This document shows, piece by piece, positions 8,343 to 18,067 of a stretch of DNA of 43,369 nt. Origin of the DNA: Myxacorys almedinensis A. Its GTDB lineage: Bacteria > Cyanobacteriota > Cyanobacteriia > Leptolyngbyales > Leptolyngbyaceae. A program made the position numbers and the translations under genes. Numbering within the stretch: position 1 is the stretch's first letter; every line of letters starts with the position of its first letter. The notes beneath the pieces are model-generated. The model was not told the DNA's origin, did not search any database, and saw only the letters and a program-made list of their open reading frames with translations. The stretch spans positions 71,802 through 115,170 of the forward strand of contig NZ_WVIE01000002.1 in NCBI RefSeq assembly GCF_010091945.1, written 5' to 3'.

Positions 8343-8888
8343 ATGCGTAAACTAAATATTGGTCTGACAGACGAACAACGTCAGGGCGTATGCGAATTGC
8401 TCAACCGCGACCTAGCAGACGTAAACCTGTTACTGATTAAAACGAAAAAGTATCACTGGGATGTAACTGGACCTGAATTCCGCTCCCTGCACCAAATTTG
8501 GGAAGAGCAGTACACGATCCTCAATGAAACGATTGATGCGATCGCTGAGCGCGTTCGAGCCTTGGGCAACTTCCCGATCGGGACTGCGGAAGACTTTTTG
8601 AAATATGCTTCTATCAGTGAGCACACCGGAGCCGTACCCGTCGCTCAAAAAATGGTGTCGAATCTCGTCCAAGACCATGAGCAAGTTATCCGCTCTTTGC
8701 GCGAACACGTTGATCAGTGTTCTGAAAATTTTCACGACGAGGGAACGGCAGACTTCCTCACTGGGCTAATGGAGCAACACGAAGAAATGGCGTGGATGTT
8801 GCGCTCCTTCATCGAAGGGCAAGCCGTTCAACCTGATGGAGAGCAGCCACCGAGCGATGTCCGTTTCCCAGCAGGCGTGGCTAACTAA
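8343..8888 (+). CDS. Dps-family ferritin-like protein (second copy)
   Basis: A second Dps protein of about 181 residues, clearly divergent from the first. The ferroxidase ligands are intact: His38 (YHWDVTG), His50 (SLHQIW), Glu54, Asp65 and Glu69 (DAIAERVR). It has a 15-20 residue C-terminal extension rich in Pro, Gln and Gly beyond the helical bundle that the first copy lacks. Two in-frame ATGs exist. The one at 8334 has GGAGA directly adjacent (too close), while 8343 has GGAG 10 bases upstream and gives the usual N-terminus MRKLNIGL. Cyanobacteria often carry several Dps paralogues with different metal or peroxide roles. Terminator at 8966-9001. Confidence 0.95.
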   Translation: MRKLNIGLTDEQRQGVCELLNRDLADVNLLLIKTKKYHWDVTGPEFRSLHQIWEEQYTILNETIDAIAERVRALGNFPIGTAEDFLKYASISEHTGAVPVAQKMVSNLVQDHEQVIRSLREHVDQCSENFHDEGTADFLTGLMEQHEEMAWMLRSFIEGQAVQPDGEQPPSDVRFPAGVAN

Positions 8889-8965
8889 GCTAAATAGTTG
8901 TTAATTTGATTAACCTTTGATTAGCCGCAACCTAGCTTAGAAATTGATTCATAGCTTAACAACGA

Positions 8966-9001
8966 ACGGTGAGGAGAAAACATTCCCCCTCGCCGTTTTT
9001 G
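8966..9001 (+). terminator. Intrinsic terminator after the second dps
   Basis: Arms ACGGTGAGG (8966-8974) and CCTCGCCGT (8988-8996) pair with one G-T wobble and are followed by a run of T to 9000. It lies between convergent genes. Confidence 0.8.
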
Positions 9002-9010
9002 TGCTGTGTC

Positions 9011-10672
9011 TTAGAATAACGTCACCAAACTCAACCAACGGGTCAAATTACTAGGCAACTCAGTATTTAAGCGCAACGGTAAAGCCGGTGTTGAGAGCGA
9101 TTGGGCGTAGCTAGAGGTCAAAAACGGTTGATATAGGCTTGCATTAGGCGTTCCTTGGGCAACAAATGCCAAGCTGACTCCCTGCAACAGTTGGCGTAGC
9201 GGCTCAACGGCTTGCCCCTGGCGCTCTTTCGTCAGCGTTCCCTTGGCTCTTGCAATGCTGAAATGGACTGGATCACTCACGCTGAGATGAGTTGCCCCGA
9301 TCGATGTGATCAAATATTTGGGGGTTGGAAGCTGCAAGAAAGGCTGAAGTTGCTGGCTAAACGCAGGAGCAAGGGCATCCTCCGTGCTGGTTAAAATCAG
9401 CGTCGGGGTTGCAACTTGCTGAAGCCCCGACTTTCCAAAGATCTGCCCGATCGCAGGATTGAGCGCGATCGCTTGCTTTACCCGTTGATCTCTCAAGCTA
9501 AGTCGCCGATCGGGAAGCTGGGTCGCAGCACATTGCAACCAATCAGCAGGAACCCGCTGAAATACCCCACTGGTCCGACAAAATTCTCGTAATTCATCCA
9601 ATCGCAACTCTGCTCCGGCTAATGCCAACGCGCCATACCCCCCCAACGAATGCCCCACAACCGTAACGTGCTGCGTATTGAGCTTGCCTCGGAGACCCGC
9701 CGACTGATTGAGTTTAGCAAGTTCATCTAGCAAGAAACTTACATCTTTTGGGCGCTCGACAAACTCCTCGGCTGATATTAGTCGTTCTGGGTCAAAAGAT
9801 ACGATAGAGCCATTTTGAGCAATCAAAGGATGCTCGATCGCGGCAACCGTAAACCCGTGAGATGCCAAGTGCCGAGCCAGGTAAGCCAAAAACTTTCGGT
9901 TTGCCTCAAATCCGGGTGTAATTACCACTAGGGGAGCTTGCGTGGTAGAACTCCAGTACAAATCAATGGGCAAACGGCGGTTTCGCGCACTATCTTCAAA
10001 CACAAATTGTTGCTGCTGAACAAATTCTGATCCAGGAGCCGCCGGATCAAATGGTGCGCGAAACGCTGAACTACTAGCGAGCAGATTCTTTTCAAGCAGT
10101 GAACTAATGGCTTGACTTTTCCAGTACGAAAAATTTAGCTGAGACGCTATACCAACAGCTTGGGTGACATCGACCGTAATTGTCTCCTGGGGAATAGCTT
10201 TAAGTACCCCGATCGCATCCAACCCATTTAACTGACGAGCCGCCAGCCAAAACCCAGCTTGCAAGGTTTCTAGGCTCAAATCCGGTGCCGCTGCTCGAAT
10301 CGAATCCAAAACCCGTTTGCCAGCCGTCGATCGCAGCAGTTCCTCTACGACTTGAGTGCTAATTTTTGGATCGAGTTCCAAGCGGTTGGTGAGGGCTTTG
10401 CGAAACTCTGAGGTCAAAAATGGTGCGTAAAGCTGTAATGCGGAAGGAACTTTTCCTGTTCTAGCGTAGGTTTCCAAATCAGCCACCTGAATCGACTGCT
10501 GAAACGGACCTAACTTTAAGGTGAGCCGTTCTGCTGCATATCCTGGAGCCGGAAGGGTAAGCGCGATCGCACTGCACGTTCCAACCGGAATAGCGATCGC
10601 AATCAGGTTGCGAAAAAAAGTCGTCACGGAAAGGAGCTTACTTATTTTTGACGTTAATACTTGCCGCTTCAC
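9011..10672 (-). CDS. DUF1400-containing alpha/beta hydrolase, secreted
   Basis: A 553-residue protein. An N-terminal signal sequence (hydrophobic about 22-40, cleavage near GYA at 44-46) precedes a DUF1400-like region (about 47-190) found in cyanobacterial hydrolases. An alpha/beta hydrolase domain follows, with nucleophile motif GHSLGG (Ser342) and a late TSTEDALAP segment that supplies the Asp, then ATHLS for the His. The layout resembles PAF-acetylhydrolase/chlorophyllase-like proteins, so esterase or lipase activity in the periplasm is likely. The start is GTG at 10672, with AGGACGG eight bases upstream. Monocistronic, convergent with the second dps. Confidence 0.88.
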   Translation of the reverse strand: MKRQVLTSKISKLLSVTTFFRNLIAIAIPVGTCSAIALTLPAPGYAAERLTLKLGPFQQSIQVADLETYARTGKVPSALQLYAPFLTSEFRKALTNRLELDPKISTQVVEELLRSTAGKRVLDSIRAAAPDLSLETLQAGFWLAARQLNGLDAIGVLKAIPQETITVDVTQAVGIASQLNFSYWKSQAISSLLEKNLLASSSAFRAPFDPAAPGSEFVQQQQFVFEDSARNRRLPIDLYWSSTTQAPLVVITPGFEANRKFLAYLARHLASHGFTVAAIEHPLIAQNGSIVSFDPERLISAEEFVERPKDVSFLLDELAKLNQSAGLRGKLNTQHVTVVGHSLGGYGALALAGAELRLDELREFCRTSGVFQRVPADWLQCAATQLPDRRLSLRDQRVKQAIALNPAIGQIFGKSGLQQVATPTLILTSTEDALAPAFSQQLQPFLQLPTPKYLITSIGATHLSVSDPVHFSIARAKGTLTKERQGQAVEPLRQLLQGVSLAFVAQGTPNASLYQPFLTSSYAQSLSTPALPLRLNTELPSNLTRWLSLVTLF

Positions 10673-10872
10673 AATAACCGTCCTATCACAACAGCTTCGA
10701 GGCTTAAAAACATTTAACAGTAGGAAAAAATCCTAACCTGAAATTGCTAAGCTCAGTATACGAGCTTTACTTCTGTTCCCAAGTAGGTTGCCCAAAGCGT
10801 TGCGACTCGTTTGCCAGAGATTTAGTTCCCTGATCTGGTCACAGATTACAAGTCATTATGTCTTAAAAAACA

Positions 10873-12120
10873 TCACTCATCTACCAGTTCTACAACCCCC
10901 TGACCATTTGAAACCACCGCCGGGTCACGCTCCGTACGAACCCAGTCTCTCTGAGGTTGCACCAAGAATTTAAGGTAGATTGGAATTTTCCAAAGAAGAT
11001 AAAATGGAACTGTCAGGAGATCGCCCAATGGCAAATCTGCCCGCCCAAACTTTGCCCATGCCATCAAAATAGCTGTGCTGAGACAGCCGCCTGCCATCGC
11101 CATTAGCCCTGCCGCCGTCCACAATCCAGACATAGCTCCCCATGCCAAAGCAACCATCGCTAGCCCAAGCCAGCCCATCACAAATAGGGATAAAGGAGGA
11201 ATGCATAACTCCAAAGCAAGGGAAAATGCTTCAGGTCGCTGCTTTTCAATTCCTGCTTTTACAAGCAATGGGACATACATTCTAATCGCTTGAAGATGCC
11301 CATGTTCCCATCGGGTGCGTTGACCACGGGCGGCTCGCTCATGCTGCGGAAGATTGCCAATTACGAGAGCTTCGGGGCAGTAGATAGGAGCATGTCCTGC
11401 GATCGTTAAATCTAAGCTCAGCTTCATATCTTCAACGAGATGCCCATTTGCCAAACTGACAGAGCGAATCACCTCCCATGGAAACGCCATTCCTGTTCCG
11501 GTGAGCAAACAAGGCAGCTTTAGCCGAGACAGTCCTAAGGGACGCACCAGATTCTTCACAGTGAAAGCAAAAGCTGACACAGCATCCTTAGGGCTTGAAA
11601 CGGTAGGCTTTGCCATTAGGTACGTAGCTTGCGCCGGACGACCCGTCGCGATCGCAACCCGGGTTAAGCAATCGATGGTATCTGGTTGCACACGGCAATC
11701 TGCATCAATTAACATCACAACATCTGGTGGATCAGACATTAAATGGTGCAAACCATAGTCCAAGGCGTACCCCTTTCCTATCAGTGTTAAGTTATGGCGC
11801 TCAATTACACTAGCCCCAACCTGACGGGCAACCTCTGCGGTCGCATCAGTGCAATTATCAGCAATAACAATTAAGCGATCCTGCGCTCTAAGCTGAGGCA
11901 ACACATCCGCTAATGTCACACTCAAGCAAACTTCCTCATTGTGAGCAGGCACTAAAACCGCAATTCGATGCGGGTAAGAGGTCTCAACAATTTGCCTCGA
12001 CGCAGGCAGCAAAGCAGCCAGACATTCAAGCAGCAGAAAACTGCTTAAAACTGAAAAGCTTAGTGTGCTAACTAGTATAAAAAAGTGGACACAAAAACCT
12101 ATCAACTGGCTCATCAGCAT
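10873..12120 (-). CDS. Family 2 glycosyltransferase, membrane-bound
   Basis: A 415-residue processive-type GT2 enzyme. An N-terminal membrane helix (about 8-30) is followed by the GT-A core: VLVPAHNEE, the DxD-like DADCR, a VEDMKLS acid region and QRTRWEHG, which equals the QxxRW acceptor motif. About three C-terminal membrane helices follow (about 290-385). Such enzymes polymerise or add sugars at the cytoplasmic membrane face. It is the first gene of the minus-strand block that continues with the Wzc-like kinase, from which it is separated by 286 bases. The product sugar is unknown; cellulose or hyaluronan synthase activity is not implied because the protein lacks the full BcsA set. Confidence 0.88.
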   Translation of the reverse strand: MLMSQLIGFCVHFFILVSTLSFSVLSSFLLLECLAALLPASRQIVETSYPHRIAVLVPAHNEEVCLSVTLADVLPQLRAQDRLIVIADNCTDATAEVARQVGASVIERHNLTLIGKGYALDYGLHHLMSDPPDVVMLIDADCRVQPDTIDCLTRVAIATGRPAQATYLMAKPTVSSPKDAVSAFAFTVKNLVRPLGLSRLKLPCLLTGTGMAFPWEVIRSVSLANGHLVEDMKLSLDLTIAGHAPIYCPEALVIGNLPQHERAARGQRTRWEHGHLQAIRMYVPLLVKAGIEKQRPEAFSLALELCIPPLSLFVMGWLGLAMVALAWGAMSGLWTAAGLMAMAGGCLSTAILMAWAKFGRADLPLGDLLTVPFYLLWKIPIYLKFLVQPQRDWVRTERDPAVVSNGQGVVELVDE

Positions 12121-12406
12121 TAGTTGCTACCTCAAGCTCCAGCCCCAGTTCCCGGCTAGATCTGGAGCAGACAACATACATCTACAAAATCGGTCACGTT
12201 GCAAACCTTAAGCCTGAATCAACCGTTAAGCTTAAGCGGCAAGTTTCACTTGAGATTCGTCTATTAGTCTCTGCCTAATCCAATACTCCACAGCATTTTA
12301 AGTACTCCACAGTACTTTATGGGGAAAGATACGGAAAAGCGATCGCTGACCGAGTGCAGCAAGATCGCCCCCCTAAGCCCACCGTTGCTAGAGTCGTCTA
12401 GCCTCA

Positions 12407-14605
12407 CTAACGAGGTGAAAGAGACTTTGGCATCCGGAGGGACTCTCCCTTTTCAGACATCTGTTCACGAGGGCTGGTGTAATAGAAGTAGCTGTCAGGC
12501 TCATGCTTCATGTTGACTCCATTTGCCACAAGCCCAAGAATGTTTGGCTCAGACCGTGCAAGAATTGATTTTGCAGCCGTCGCGCTTGCAGAATCCGCAA
12601 CGCCCGGGCGAACAACAACCAAAACACCATCTGACATTTTGCCTAGCACCGCAGCATCAGCAGTACCTGCTAATGGTGGTGTATCAAACAAAACATAATC
12701 ATAATCTTTGGCTACGGCTTCCAGAAGGGCTGTCATTGCCTCCGAGTCAATCAACGCAAGAGGATTAGGCGGCATTACTCCTGCTGTCAGAACAGAGAGG
12801 TTACTGGTAATGGGCTTCACGGCATGCCTTAACTCGCTCTGATCAACAACGACATTACTTAATCCAATCGTGTTTACCAACCCCCAAAGATGATGTTGCG
12901 AAGGATTTCGCATATCGGCATCAACAAGGAGTACCCGTCGCCCAGATTGTGCCATGATGGCTGCGAGATTCGCGGCTACCTCTGACTTACCTTCACGGGG
13001 AACTGCGCTACTGACAACGATCGTTTTGACTTTTTTGTCTAAGCTGATAAACTTCAGGTTCGCCTGCAGCATCTGATAGGCTTCGTGAATCATCGAGCGT
13101 GGGGAAGTCATCGCGATAACTCTAGAGGAGACGCCATCAACGCTGGCAGACACCGCCGTGGGCGTATCGCTTGTCTCAAACTTGGGGATCAAGCCCAACA
13201 TGGTATAACCATATAAGGCTTCAGCTTCCTTAACCGTCTTAAGCGATCGATCGATCATATCGACAAAGAAGGCAGCTGCTATTCCTAACAGCAGACCAAC
13301 CAGTCCACCTCCTGCCAAGAATAAGAGGCGTAAGGAGCTAGCTGGCTTAGTCGGGGCATCCGCAGGCTGAATGATGCGAGCATTGCCTACCCTTTGCGTT
13401 TTGGCAACCTCAATTTCTTGTAAGCGATCAGATAGACTTTCATAAGCTCTTTGGGCAAGAGTCAAGCGTCGCTCCAAGTCACCCTCTCCCTTATCAAGGG
13501 TGGGCAAAGCAATAGCTCTTTGGCGATACCCAGACTCTAAGGCTGTAAGTGTCCCAATTTTGCGCTCCAACCCTAGCCGTTGCACCTGAAGTTGAACAAA
13601 GTCTCCTGCCAACTGACGCTTGACATCACCCATCTGTAAATTGCCCACGCTAATAGGTGCATCTGTTCCCATCGCTTGTGCAACTCGCTCTTGCAATAAC
13701 CCCGTCAACTGCCCTTCTTGATCTTCCAAAGACGCGATCGCGGGATGCTTCCCTTGAAAGCGAGTTCTCTCCACAGCTAACCTGGTTTGAACACGCTGGT
13801 ATTCAGCTAAAACCTCCTGAACTCCTGCGTTTTGGCTGAGGGATGCAATATCTACCGCTTGGGCTGCATTAACCCCAAACTGACGTTGAATCGCCGCTTC
13901 TTGGGTGCCAATGTCCGCCAATTGGGTTCGAGCTTGATTTAATTGGTCTTGTAACCCGCTAATCGTTGTTACAGCAGCAGATGACTCTCTATCAAGATCA
14001 ACAATCTGATTCTGAGTTCTAAACTGGCGTAAACCTTCCGAAGCTTGCTCTAACTCTGCTTCTGCTCTTGGTAACTGTCTGTCAATATATTCACCAGCCG
14101 CTACTGCTTCCTGCTGGTTTTCTTCAACATTATTGTTAATGTAAGCTTTTATTACCTGGTTAACCACAGCAGCGGCTCTTTCCGGATCTTTGTCTGTGTA
14201 GGCGATCCTCAAAACATCTGTGCCAGTCACCGGCTCAACCTTAAGCTTTAGATCCTCTGGGTTGAGAAGGCGTCCTCGGTTATCCTTCAGTTGCAGCGAA
14301 TCGATCACCTGCTGCAAAATTGGATACGACTGAACTACAACCGCCTGAGTGTCCAAGGGATTGCCCTCGCGCTTGAGAGACGCTAGGTCGCCAATCTTCT
14401 CACCTACGCCTGTTAGGGAAGTGGTTCGGCTTGACTGAACTAGGACTTGTCCACTCGCTTGATAGTTGGGTCTCTGCATTGACGTCGCCAACGCCACGAG
14501 TCCAACCGTTGCTGCAAGAACGCTAGAAGTAACTAGCCAACGGCGCTTTAACACCAGCCAGTAGTTTTGAAGATCTAGCTCTTCGGAATAGCGCTTGGTC
14601 TCCAT
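12407..14605 (-). CDS. Wzc-like polysaccharide copolymerase and tyrosine autokinase
   Basis: A 732-residue fused copolymerase/BY-kinase that controls chain length and export in Wzy-dependent polysaccharide synthesis. The Wzz domain has a first membrane helix at about 24-42, a long periplasmic coiled coil (170-405) and a second helix at about 425-450. The kinase domain carries Walker A SAVPREGKS (Lys540), Walker A' VLLVDADMR (561-565) and Walker B YVLFDTPP. A C-terminal Tyr cluster (YFYY) is the expected autophosphorylation tail, though it is sparser than in enterobacterial Wzc. Start ATG at 14605 with a weak Shine-Dalgarno. It lies in the heart of the exopolysaccharide locus. Confidence 0.93.
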   Translation of the reverse strand: METKRYSEELDLQNYWLVLKRRWLVTSSVLAATVGLVALATSMQRPNYQASGQVLVQSSRTTSLTGVGEKIGDLASLKREGNPLDTQAVVVQSYPILQQVIDSLQLKDNRGRLLNPEDLKLKVEPVTGTDVLRIAYTDKDPERAAAVVNQVIKAYINNNVEENQQEAVAAGEYIDRQLPRAEAELEQASEGLRQFRTQNQIVDLDRESSAAVTTISGLQDQLNQARTQLADIGTQEAAIQRQFGVNAAQAVDIASLSQNAGVQEVLAEYQRVQTRLAVERTRFQGKHPAIASLEDQEGQLTGLLQERVAQAMGTDAPISVGNLQMGDVKRQLAGDFVQLQVQRLGLERKIGTLTALESGYRQRAIALPTLDKGEGDLERRLTLAQRAYESLSDRLQEIEVAKTQRVGNARIIQPADAPTKPASSLRLLFLAGGGLVGLLLGIAAAFFVDMIDRSLKTVKEAEALYGYTMLGLIPKFETSDTPTAVSASVDGVSSRVIAMTSPRSMIHEAYQMLQANLKFISLDKKVKTIVVSSAVPREGKSEVAANLAAIMAQSGRRVLLVDADMRNPSQHHLWGLVNTIGLSNVVVDQSELRHAVKPITSNLSVLTAGVMPPNPLALIDSEAMTALLEAVAKDYDYVLFDTPPLAGTADAAVLGKMSDGVLVVVRPGVADSASATAAKSILARSEPNILGLVANGVNMKHEPDSYFYYTSPREQMSEKGESLRMPKSLSPR

Positions 14606-14801
14606 AATTGTATCGCTTACCTATACGTTAGGGGTTTCAGGAACGGGGGGTGCATTGCATCGGAACACACAAAAGTTGAAAAAAACGAGAAACTGAAAAT
14701 TGGTTAAATAAACTTAATCTGGGTTGATAAAAACCTGGCAACTGCTCCCATAGCAGCGTTTTACCTAAACCTAAATTCAGAGAGCAATAGATTAGCTCCA
14801 A

Positions 14802-15677
14802 CTATGCCACGATTTTGAAGGATCTACATAGAGCATCGTACGGACGTTTAAGAAATCTTTTTGTTTGATGCCCCAATCGCTTCATAAAAGATTGCGGCTC
14901 TTGAGGTCGAAAGGAAGGCGGTTCGGAAGCCCAAGGATCGCGATACAGATTCAACTTTTGCTGTAAAATCAGCCAAAAGAACGGTAAATCATGAACGAGA
15001 TACCGTTTCCAAAGCCGTCGAGGTTCACAGACAACCCGGTAAAGCCACTCTAAACCGACTTCACTCATCCAGCGAGGGGCACGCCTAACATTGCCTGCTT
15101 CAAAATCGATCGTTGCTCCGATCGCCAAAAAGGTTGCGACATTGGGCATCTGCTCTTGATACTGCATCAACCAGAGCTCTTGCTTTGGCGCACCCACCCC
15201 GATCGCCAAAACAGTTGCTCCAGAAGCATTAATCAAGTCAACAATTTTCTTGCACTCCTCTTCACTATTTTCAAAGCCAAAAGAGGGCGAATGGGCAGCT
15301 ACAACAATATTTCGACCTGATTTGGCGTTGATTTTTTGCCTTGCTCGCTCTGCAATGCCAGGGGCAGAGCCGAGCAAGAAAATCCTTACGCTCGGGTCGC
15401 TCCTATAGCGCATATAGAAAGCCGGAAACAGATCTGAACCAGAGATTTTTTCTTGAATAGGTGTTCTCAGGAACCTCGCTGCGTACATCAAAACTTTACT
15501 GTCGCACACCATGTAGTCAGCACTTTGATAGGCTTTATAAAACTCCAGATCGTGCTGAAGCTTTACTAAATGATCTACGTTTGGAGTGAAAACAGTTCCA
15601 CCGAGCCGTAGCTTCTCTAGCAACTCGATCATCGCGATATTGTGAACACCGATATTCAAGAGATGAACTTGTCGCAT
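14802..15677 (-). CDS. WecG/TagA/CpsF-family glycosyltransferase
   Basis: A 291-residue GT26-family transferase; relatives add N-acetylmannosamine(uronate) or related sugars to a lipid-linked acceptor. Family marks are TPNVDH near residue 30, the conserved acidic segment SADYMVCDS, GSAPGIAERA, and GVGAPKQELW followed by GATIDFEAG and the RAPRWM/LEWLYR box. The ATG at 15677 (MRQVHLL) is chosen. The longer frame from 15722 would need a TTG start and adds 15 residues without family character. In the same direction as the Wzc-like gene, 196 bases upstream of it, so possibly cotranscribed. Confidence 0.92.
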   Translation of the reverse strand: MRQVHLLNIGVHNIAMIELLEKLRLGGTVFTPNVDHLVKLQHDLEFYKAYQSADYMVCDSKVLMYAARFLRTPIQEKISGSDLFPAFYMRYRSDPSVRIFLLGSAPGIAERARQKINAKSGRNIVVAAHSPSFGFENSEEECKKIVDLINASGATVLAIGVGAPKQELWLMQYQEQMPNVATFLAIGATIDFEAGNVRRAPRWMSEVGLEWLYRVVCEPRRLWKRYLVHDLPFFWLILQQKLNLYRDPWASEPPSFRPQEPQSFMKRLGHQTKRFLKRPYDALCRSFKIVA

Positions 15678-16597
15678 TGCCACTACCCAAAATGCTCTAC
15701 GGCGGCTCACTTCAGATACCAAATCGGAAATGCTAGTACTTTTGGGAAAACGCTCACAGTTAGAAACTGCTCAGGTGACGCATCTCTGAAAGACTCAGAG
15801 AAAACGCCTAACTTCCTTCTGTATCAGAACCGCTCCGTACGTAATTTAAGTGGGTCAACGGAGTAAGTCAACTTAAATCCCTAGCTACTTCACTAAATCT
15901 TCACTTAAGCTATGAGGAAATTGCTGAAATTCTAATATTGAGTCTGTAAAAAGGTCAGATCTTTAAGAGCTAAATCTTACAGGTTCTATGATCGCTTGGC
16001 GCTTTAACATGAGAAAGGCTTGTCCGCTTTGCTATCTAGAGATCACTGGCGAAACCTGAGGTAGAAGCTGTAAAACTTACAGATAGGCTAAGTATTATCG
16101 CTGCCTGTGATTCAGAGTGATTCAGAATCATTGTTGAAAACAATTCAATAAAAAATCGAAAAACTAGCTTTGCCAGGGTGATATACACCTAATGAGCGAA
16201 TTGAGTTGAAGCTAAGTTTTGAGCAATTTGGCAAAAGCCATCTATTAGGACAAAAGTAGCAAGATCAGCATTTGTCAACTTTATCCCTAGCTAGAGTATA
16301 ACTGCTTTGACAGAGCCTTTACGGTTCAAATCCGCAACATCAAAGCAAAACTTTATACAACCCTTCTTATTGTGAATTAATCTGCAACTTTTTTGCTAAG
16401 GCATAGCTTGGTAGCTATTGAAATGCTTCAGTGGATGTAGCTTATGATGCAAAATCCACAAGAAGCTACTTGGCATTATCTTTCTATTGAATGCCCTGAA
16501 GTGCTTACCAATAGGGCTTTCCTAACTTGATAAAGCTGCATTATTTGAGAGCAGGGTGAATCTTAGACTCTTTTAGACACAACACTTCATACTAGTT
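15678..16597. other. Long divergent promoter region
   Basis: About 920 bases between the minus-strand WecG block and the plus-strand GT2 block. It contains small hairpins CAGTT-AGA-AACTG (about 15758) and CTCTGA-AAGAC-TCAGAG (about 15794), and an inverted repeat ATTTAAGT (15844-15851) / ACTTAAAT (15871-15878). No ORF that looks coding. It is long enough for two promoters and a leader. Confidence 0.5.
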
Positions 16598-17653
16598 ATG
16601 AGCAACATTGGAATTGTCGTGATCGGGCGCAATGAGGGCGCGCGTTTAGTCCGTTGTTTGAAATCGATTATTAATCAAGTTTCAGATGATACACCCATTG
16701 TTTATGTAGACTCTGGTTCCACGGATGGTAGCGTCGCGTTTGCTAAGTCAATAAATGTCCATGTCATTAACTTGGATATGTCAATTCCCTTCACAATGGC
16801 GCGAGGACGAAATACAGGGCTTAGCTTTCTCACACAGCATTTCAGCACCCTTAACTACGTTCAATTTATAGATGGGGATTGCGAATTGATAGAGGGCTGG
16901 CTAGATAGGGCGAGTCAGGTTCTCAGCAGATGTGGAAATCTTGCTGTGGTCTGTGGTCGCTTGCATGAGCGCTTTCCGGAGGCGTCTGTCTACAATCGAT
17001 TAGCTGATATGGAGTGGAACACGCCTGTCGGGGAAGCCGATTTTTGTGGCGGCATAGCCATGATGCGTATTAGCGCTCTTAAAGAAATTGATGGATATAA
17101 TACTGCTCTGATTTGCGGTGAAGAACCGGAGATGTGTATTCGTTTGCGCCGACGGGGTTGGAAAATCCGGCGAATTGCGGCGGATATGGCAATCCATGAT
17201 ATGGCAATGACGCGGTTTGGACAGTGGTGGAAACGCTCGATCCGGGGTGGGTGGGCAGTTGCAGAGGGAGCCGCTATGTATGGTAGGTCACCAGAGCGAT
17301 ATATGGTGCGAGAAAATATGAGTGGTTGGTTATGGGGAATTGCTGTTCCGATCGCAGCTATTAGTTTAGCTTGGCTAACTTGTGGCTTAAGCGTTACTCT
17401 TTTGGTTGGTTACCCCTACCTAATCTTGCGCGTGTATCAGTATCGGCAGAGTCAAGGAGATCATCGAGATCATGCTTGGCTTTATGCATCTTTCTGTGTT
17501 TTATCAAAAATACCGCAAGCGATCGGGCAACTCAGATACTGGTTTGTTCGTTGGCAAGGTCAACCGGCAACTATTATTGAGTATAAATCTCCTGTCCTTG
17601 AGAACGTTGATGATCGGAAGTTTTTGGATCAAAGCAGTGTCGCCTTGAGCTAA
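16598..17653 (+). CDS. Family 2 glycosyltransferase
   Basis: A 351-residue GT2 enzyme. The GT-A core runs from residue 1 to about 220, with VVIGRNEGARL, VYVDSGSTDGS, the DxD segment FIDGDCE, FCGGIAMMR and GEEPEMCIRLRRRGW. A hydrophobic region follows (about 245-285) and then a C-terminal FVRWQGQPATIIEYK. Function: sugar transfer onto the growing lipid-linked repeat unit at the inner membrane. No Shine-Dalgarno is seen before the ATG at 16598. A decayed copy of the same C-terminal part lies about 650 bases downstream, so the gene was once duplicated. Confidence 0.92.
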   Translation: MSNIGIVVIGRNEGARLVRCLKSIINQVSDDTPIVYVDSGSTDGSVAFAKSINVHVINLDMSIPFTMARGRNTGLSFLTQHFSTLNYVQFIDGDCELIEGWLDRASQVLSRCGNLAVVCGRLHERFPEASVYNRLADMEWNTPVGEADFCGGIAMMRISALKEIDGYNTALICGEEPEMCIRLRRRGWKIRRIAADMAIHDMAMTRFGQWWKRSIRGGWAVAEGAAMYGRSPERYMVRENMSGWLWGIAVPIAAISLAWLTCGLSVTLLVGYPYLILRVYQYRQSQGDHRDHAWLYASFCVLSKIPQAIGQLRYWFVRWQGQPATIIEYKSPVLENVDDRKFLDQSSVALS

Positions 17654-17706
17654 GATTGCCTACCTAATTCATGGGTTAGAACCAGCAAAGCATTTCAAAA
17701 TCTGGC

Positions 17707-17850
17707 GCGTTGCTGAATCTGAGTATGAATCGCAGATCTGCCCTCTCCCTAGCCCTGTCCTTTTGGGAGAGGGAACAAGAATTTTAGCTCCCTTGTCCCC
17801 AACTCTTCTCCTTGGGGACAAGAGCAAATCATACTTGCATTCAGCAACGC
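17707..17850. mobile_element. MITE-like palindromic element, about 144 bp
   Basis: The ends are inverted repeats: GCGTTGCTGAATCTGAGTATGA on the left, and on the right a sequence whose complement reads GCGTTGCTGAATGCAAGTATGA. Inside are two nested hairpins, CCCTCTCCC/GGGAGAGGG and CTTGTCCCC/GGGGACAAG. There is no coding capacity. A related half element sits at 22324. This is consistent with a non-autonomous mobile or REP-like element; no matching transposase is in the window. Confidence 0.6.
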
Positions 17851-18067
17851 CCAAAATCTAATTTCCATGAAGTGGCATTCTTCTAGCATAAGTTGAGCGG
17901 CAAATATTCCTATTTTCTTTGCGTTCAAAGAGCGTTGAACTTTGGTTTCCTAAAGTTCAGACTTGTGAGGAATACTAGCATTGTTGCGATCGAGGTAAGC
18001 ATCTGGTGGTTCGCTGTCTACAAGCTTTTATGGCTGTTGTCAGGTGAATTTAGGGCATTGAAATAGA

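Noticed and set aside
12302-12317. AGTAC-TCCACA-GTACT, similar to a cyanobacterial LexA box
   Set aside because: The spacer between the half sites is six bases instead of four, so it does not fit the consensus.
15642-15866. 74-codon plus-strand frame between the WecG gene and the GT2 gene
   Set aside because: Partly antisense to the WecG-family gene, with no family features.
17669-17854. 61-codon minus-strand frame
   Set aside because: Lies almost entirely within the palindromic MITE-like element; a product of its hairpin sequence.
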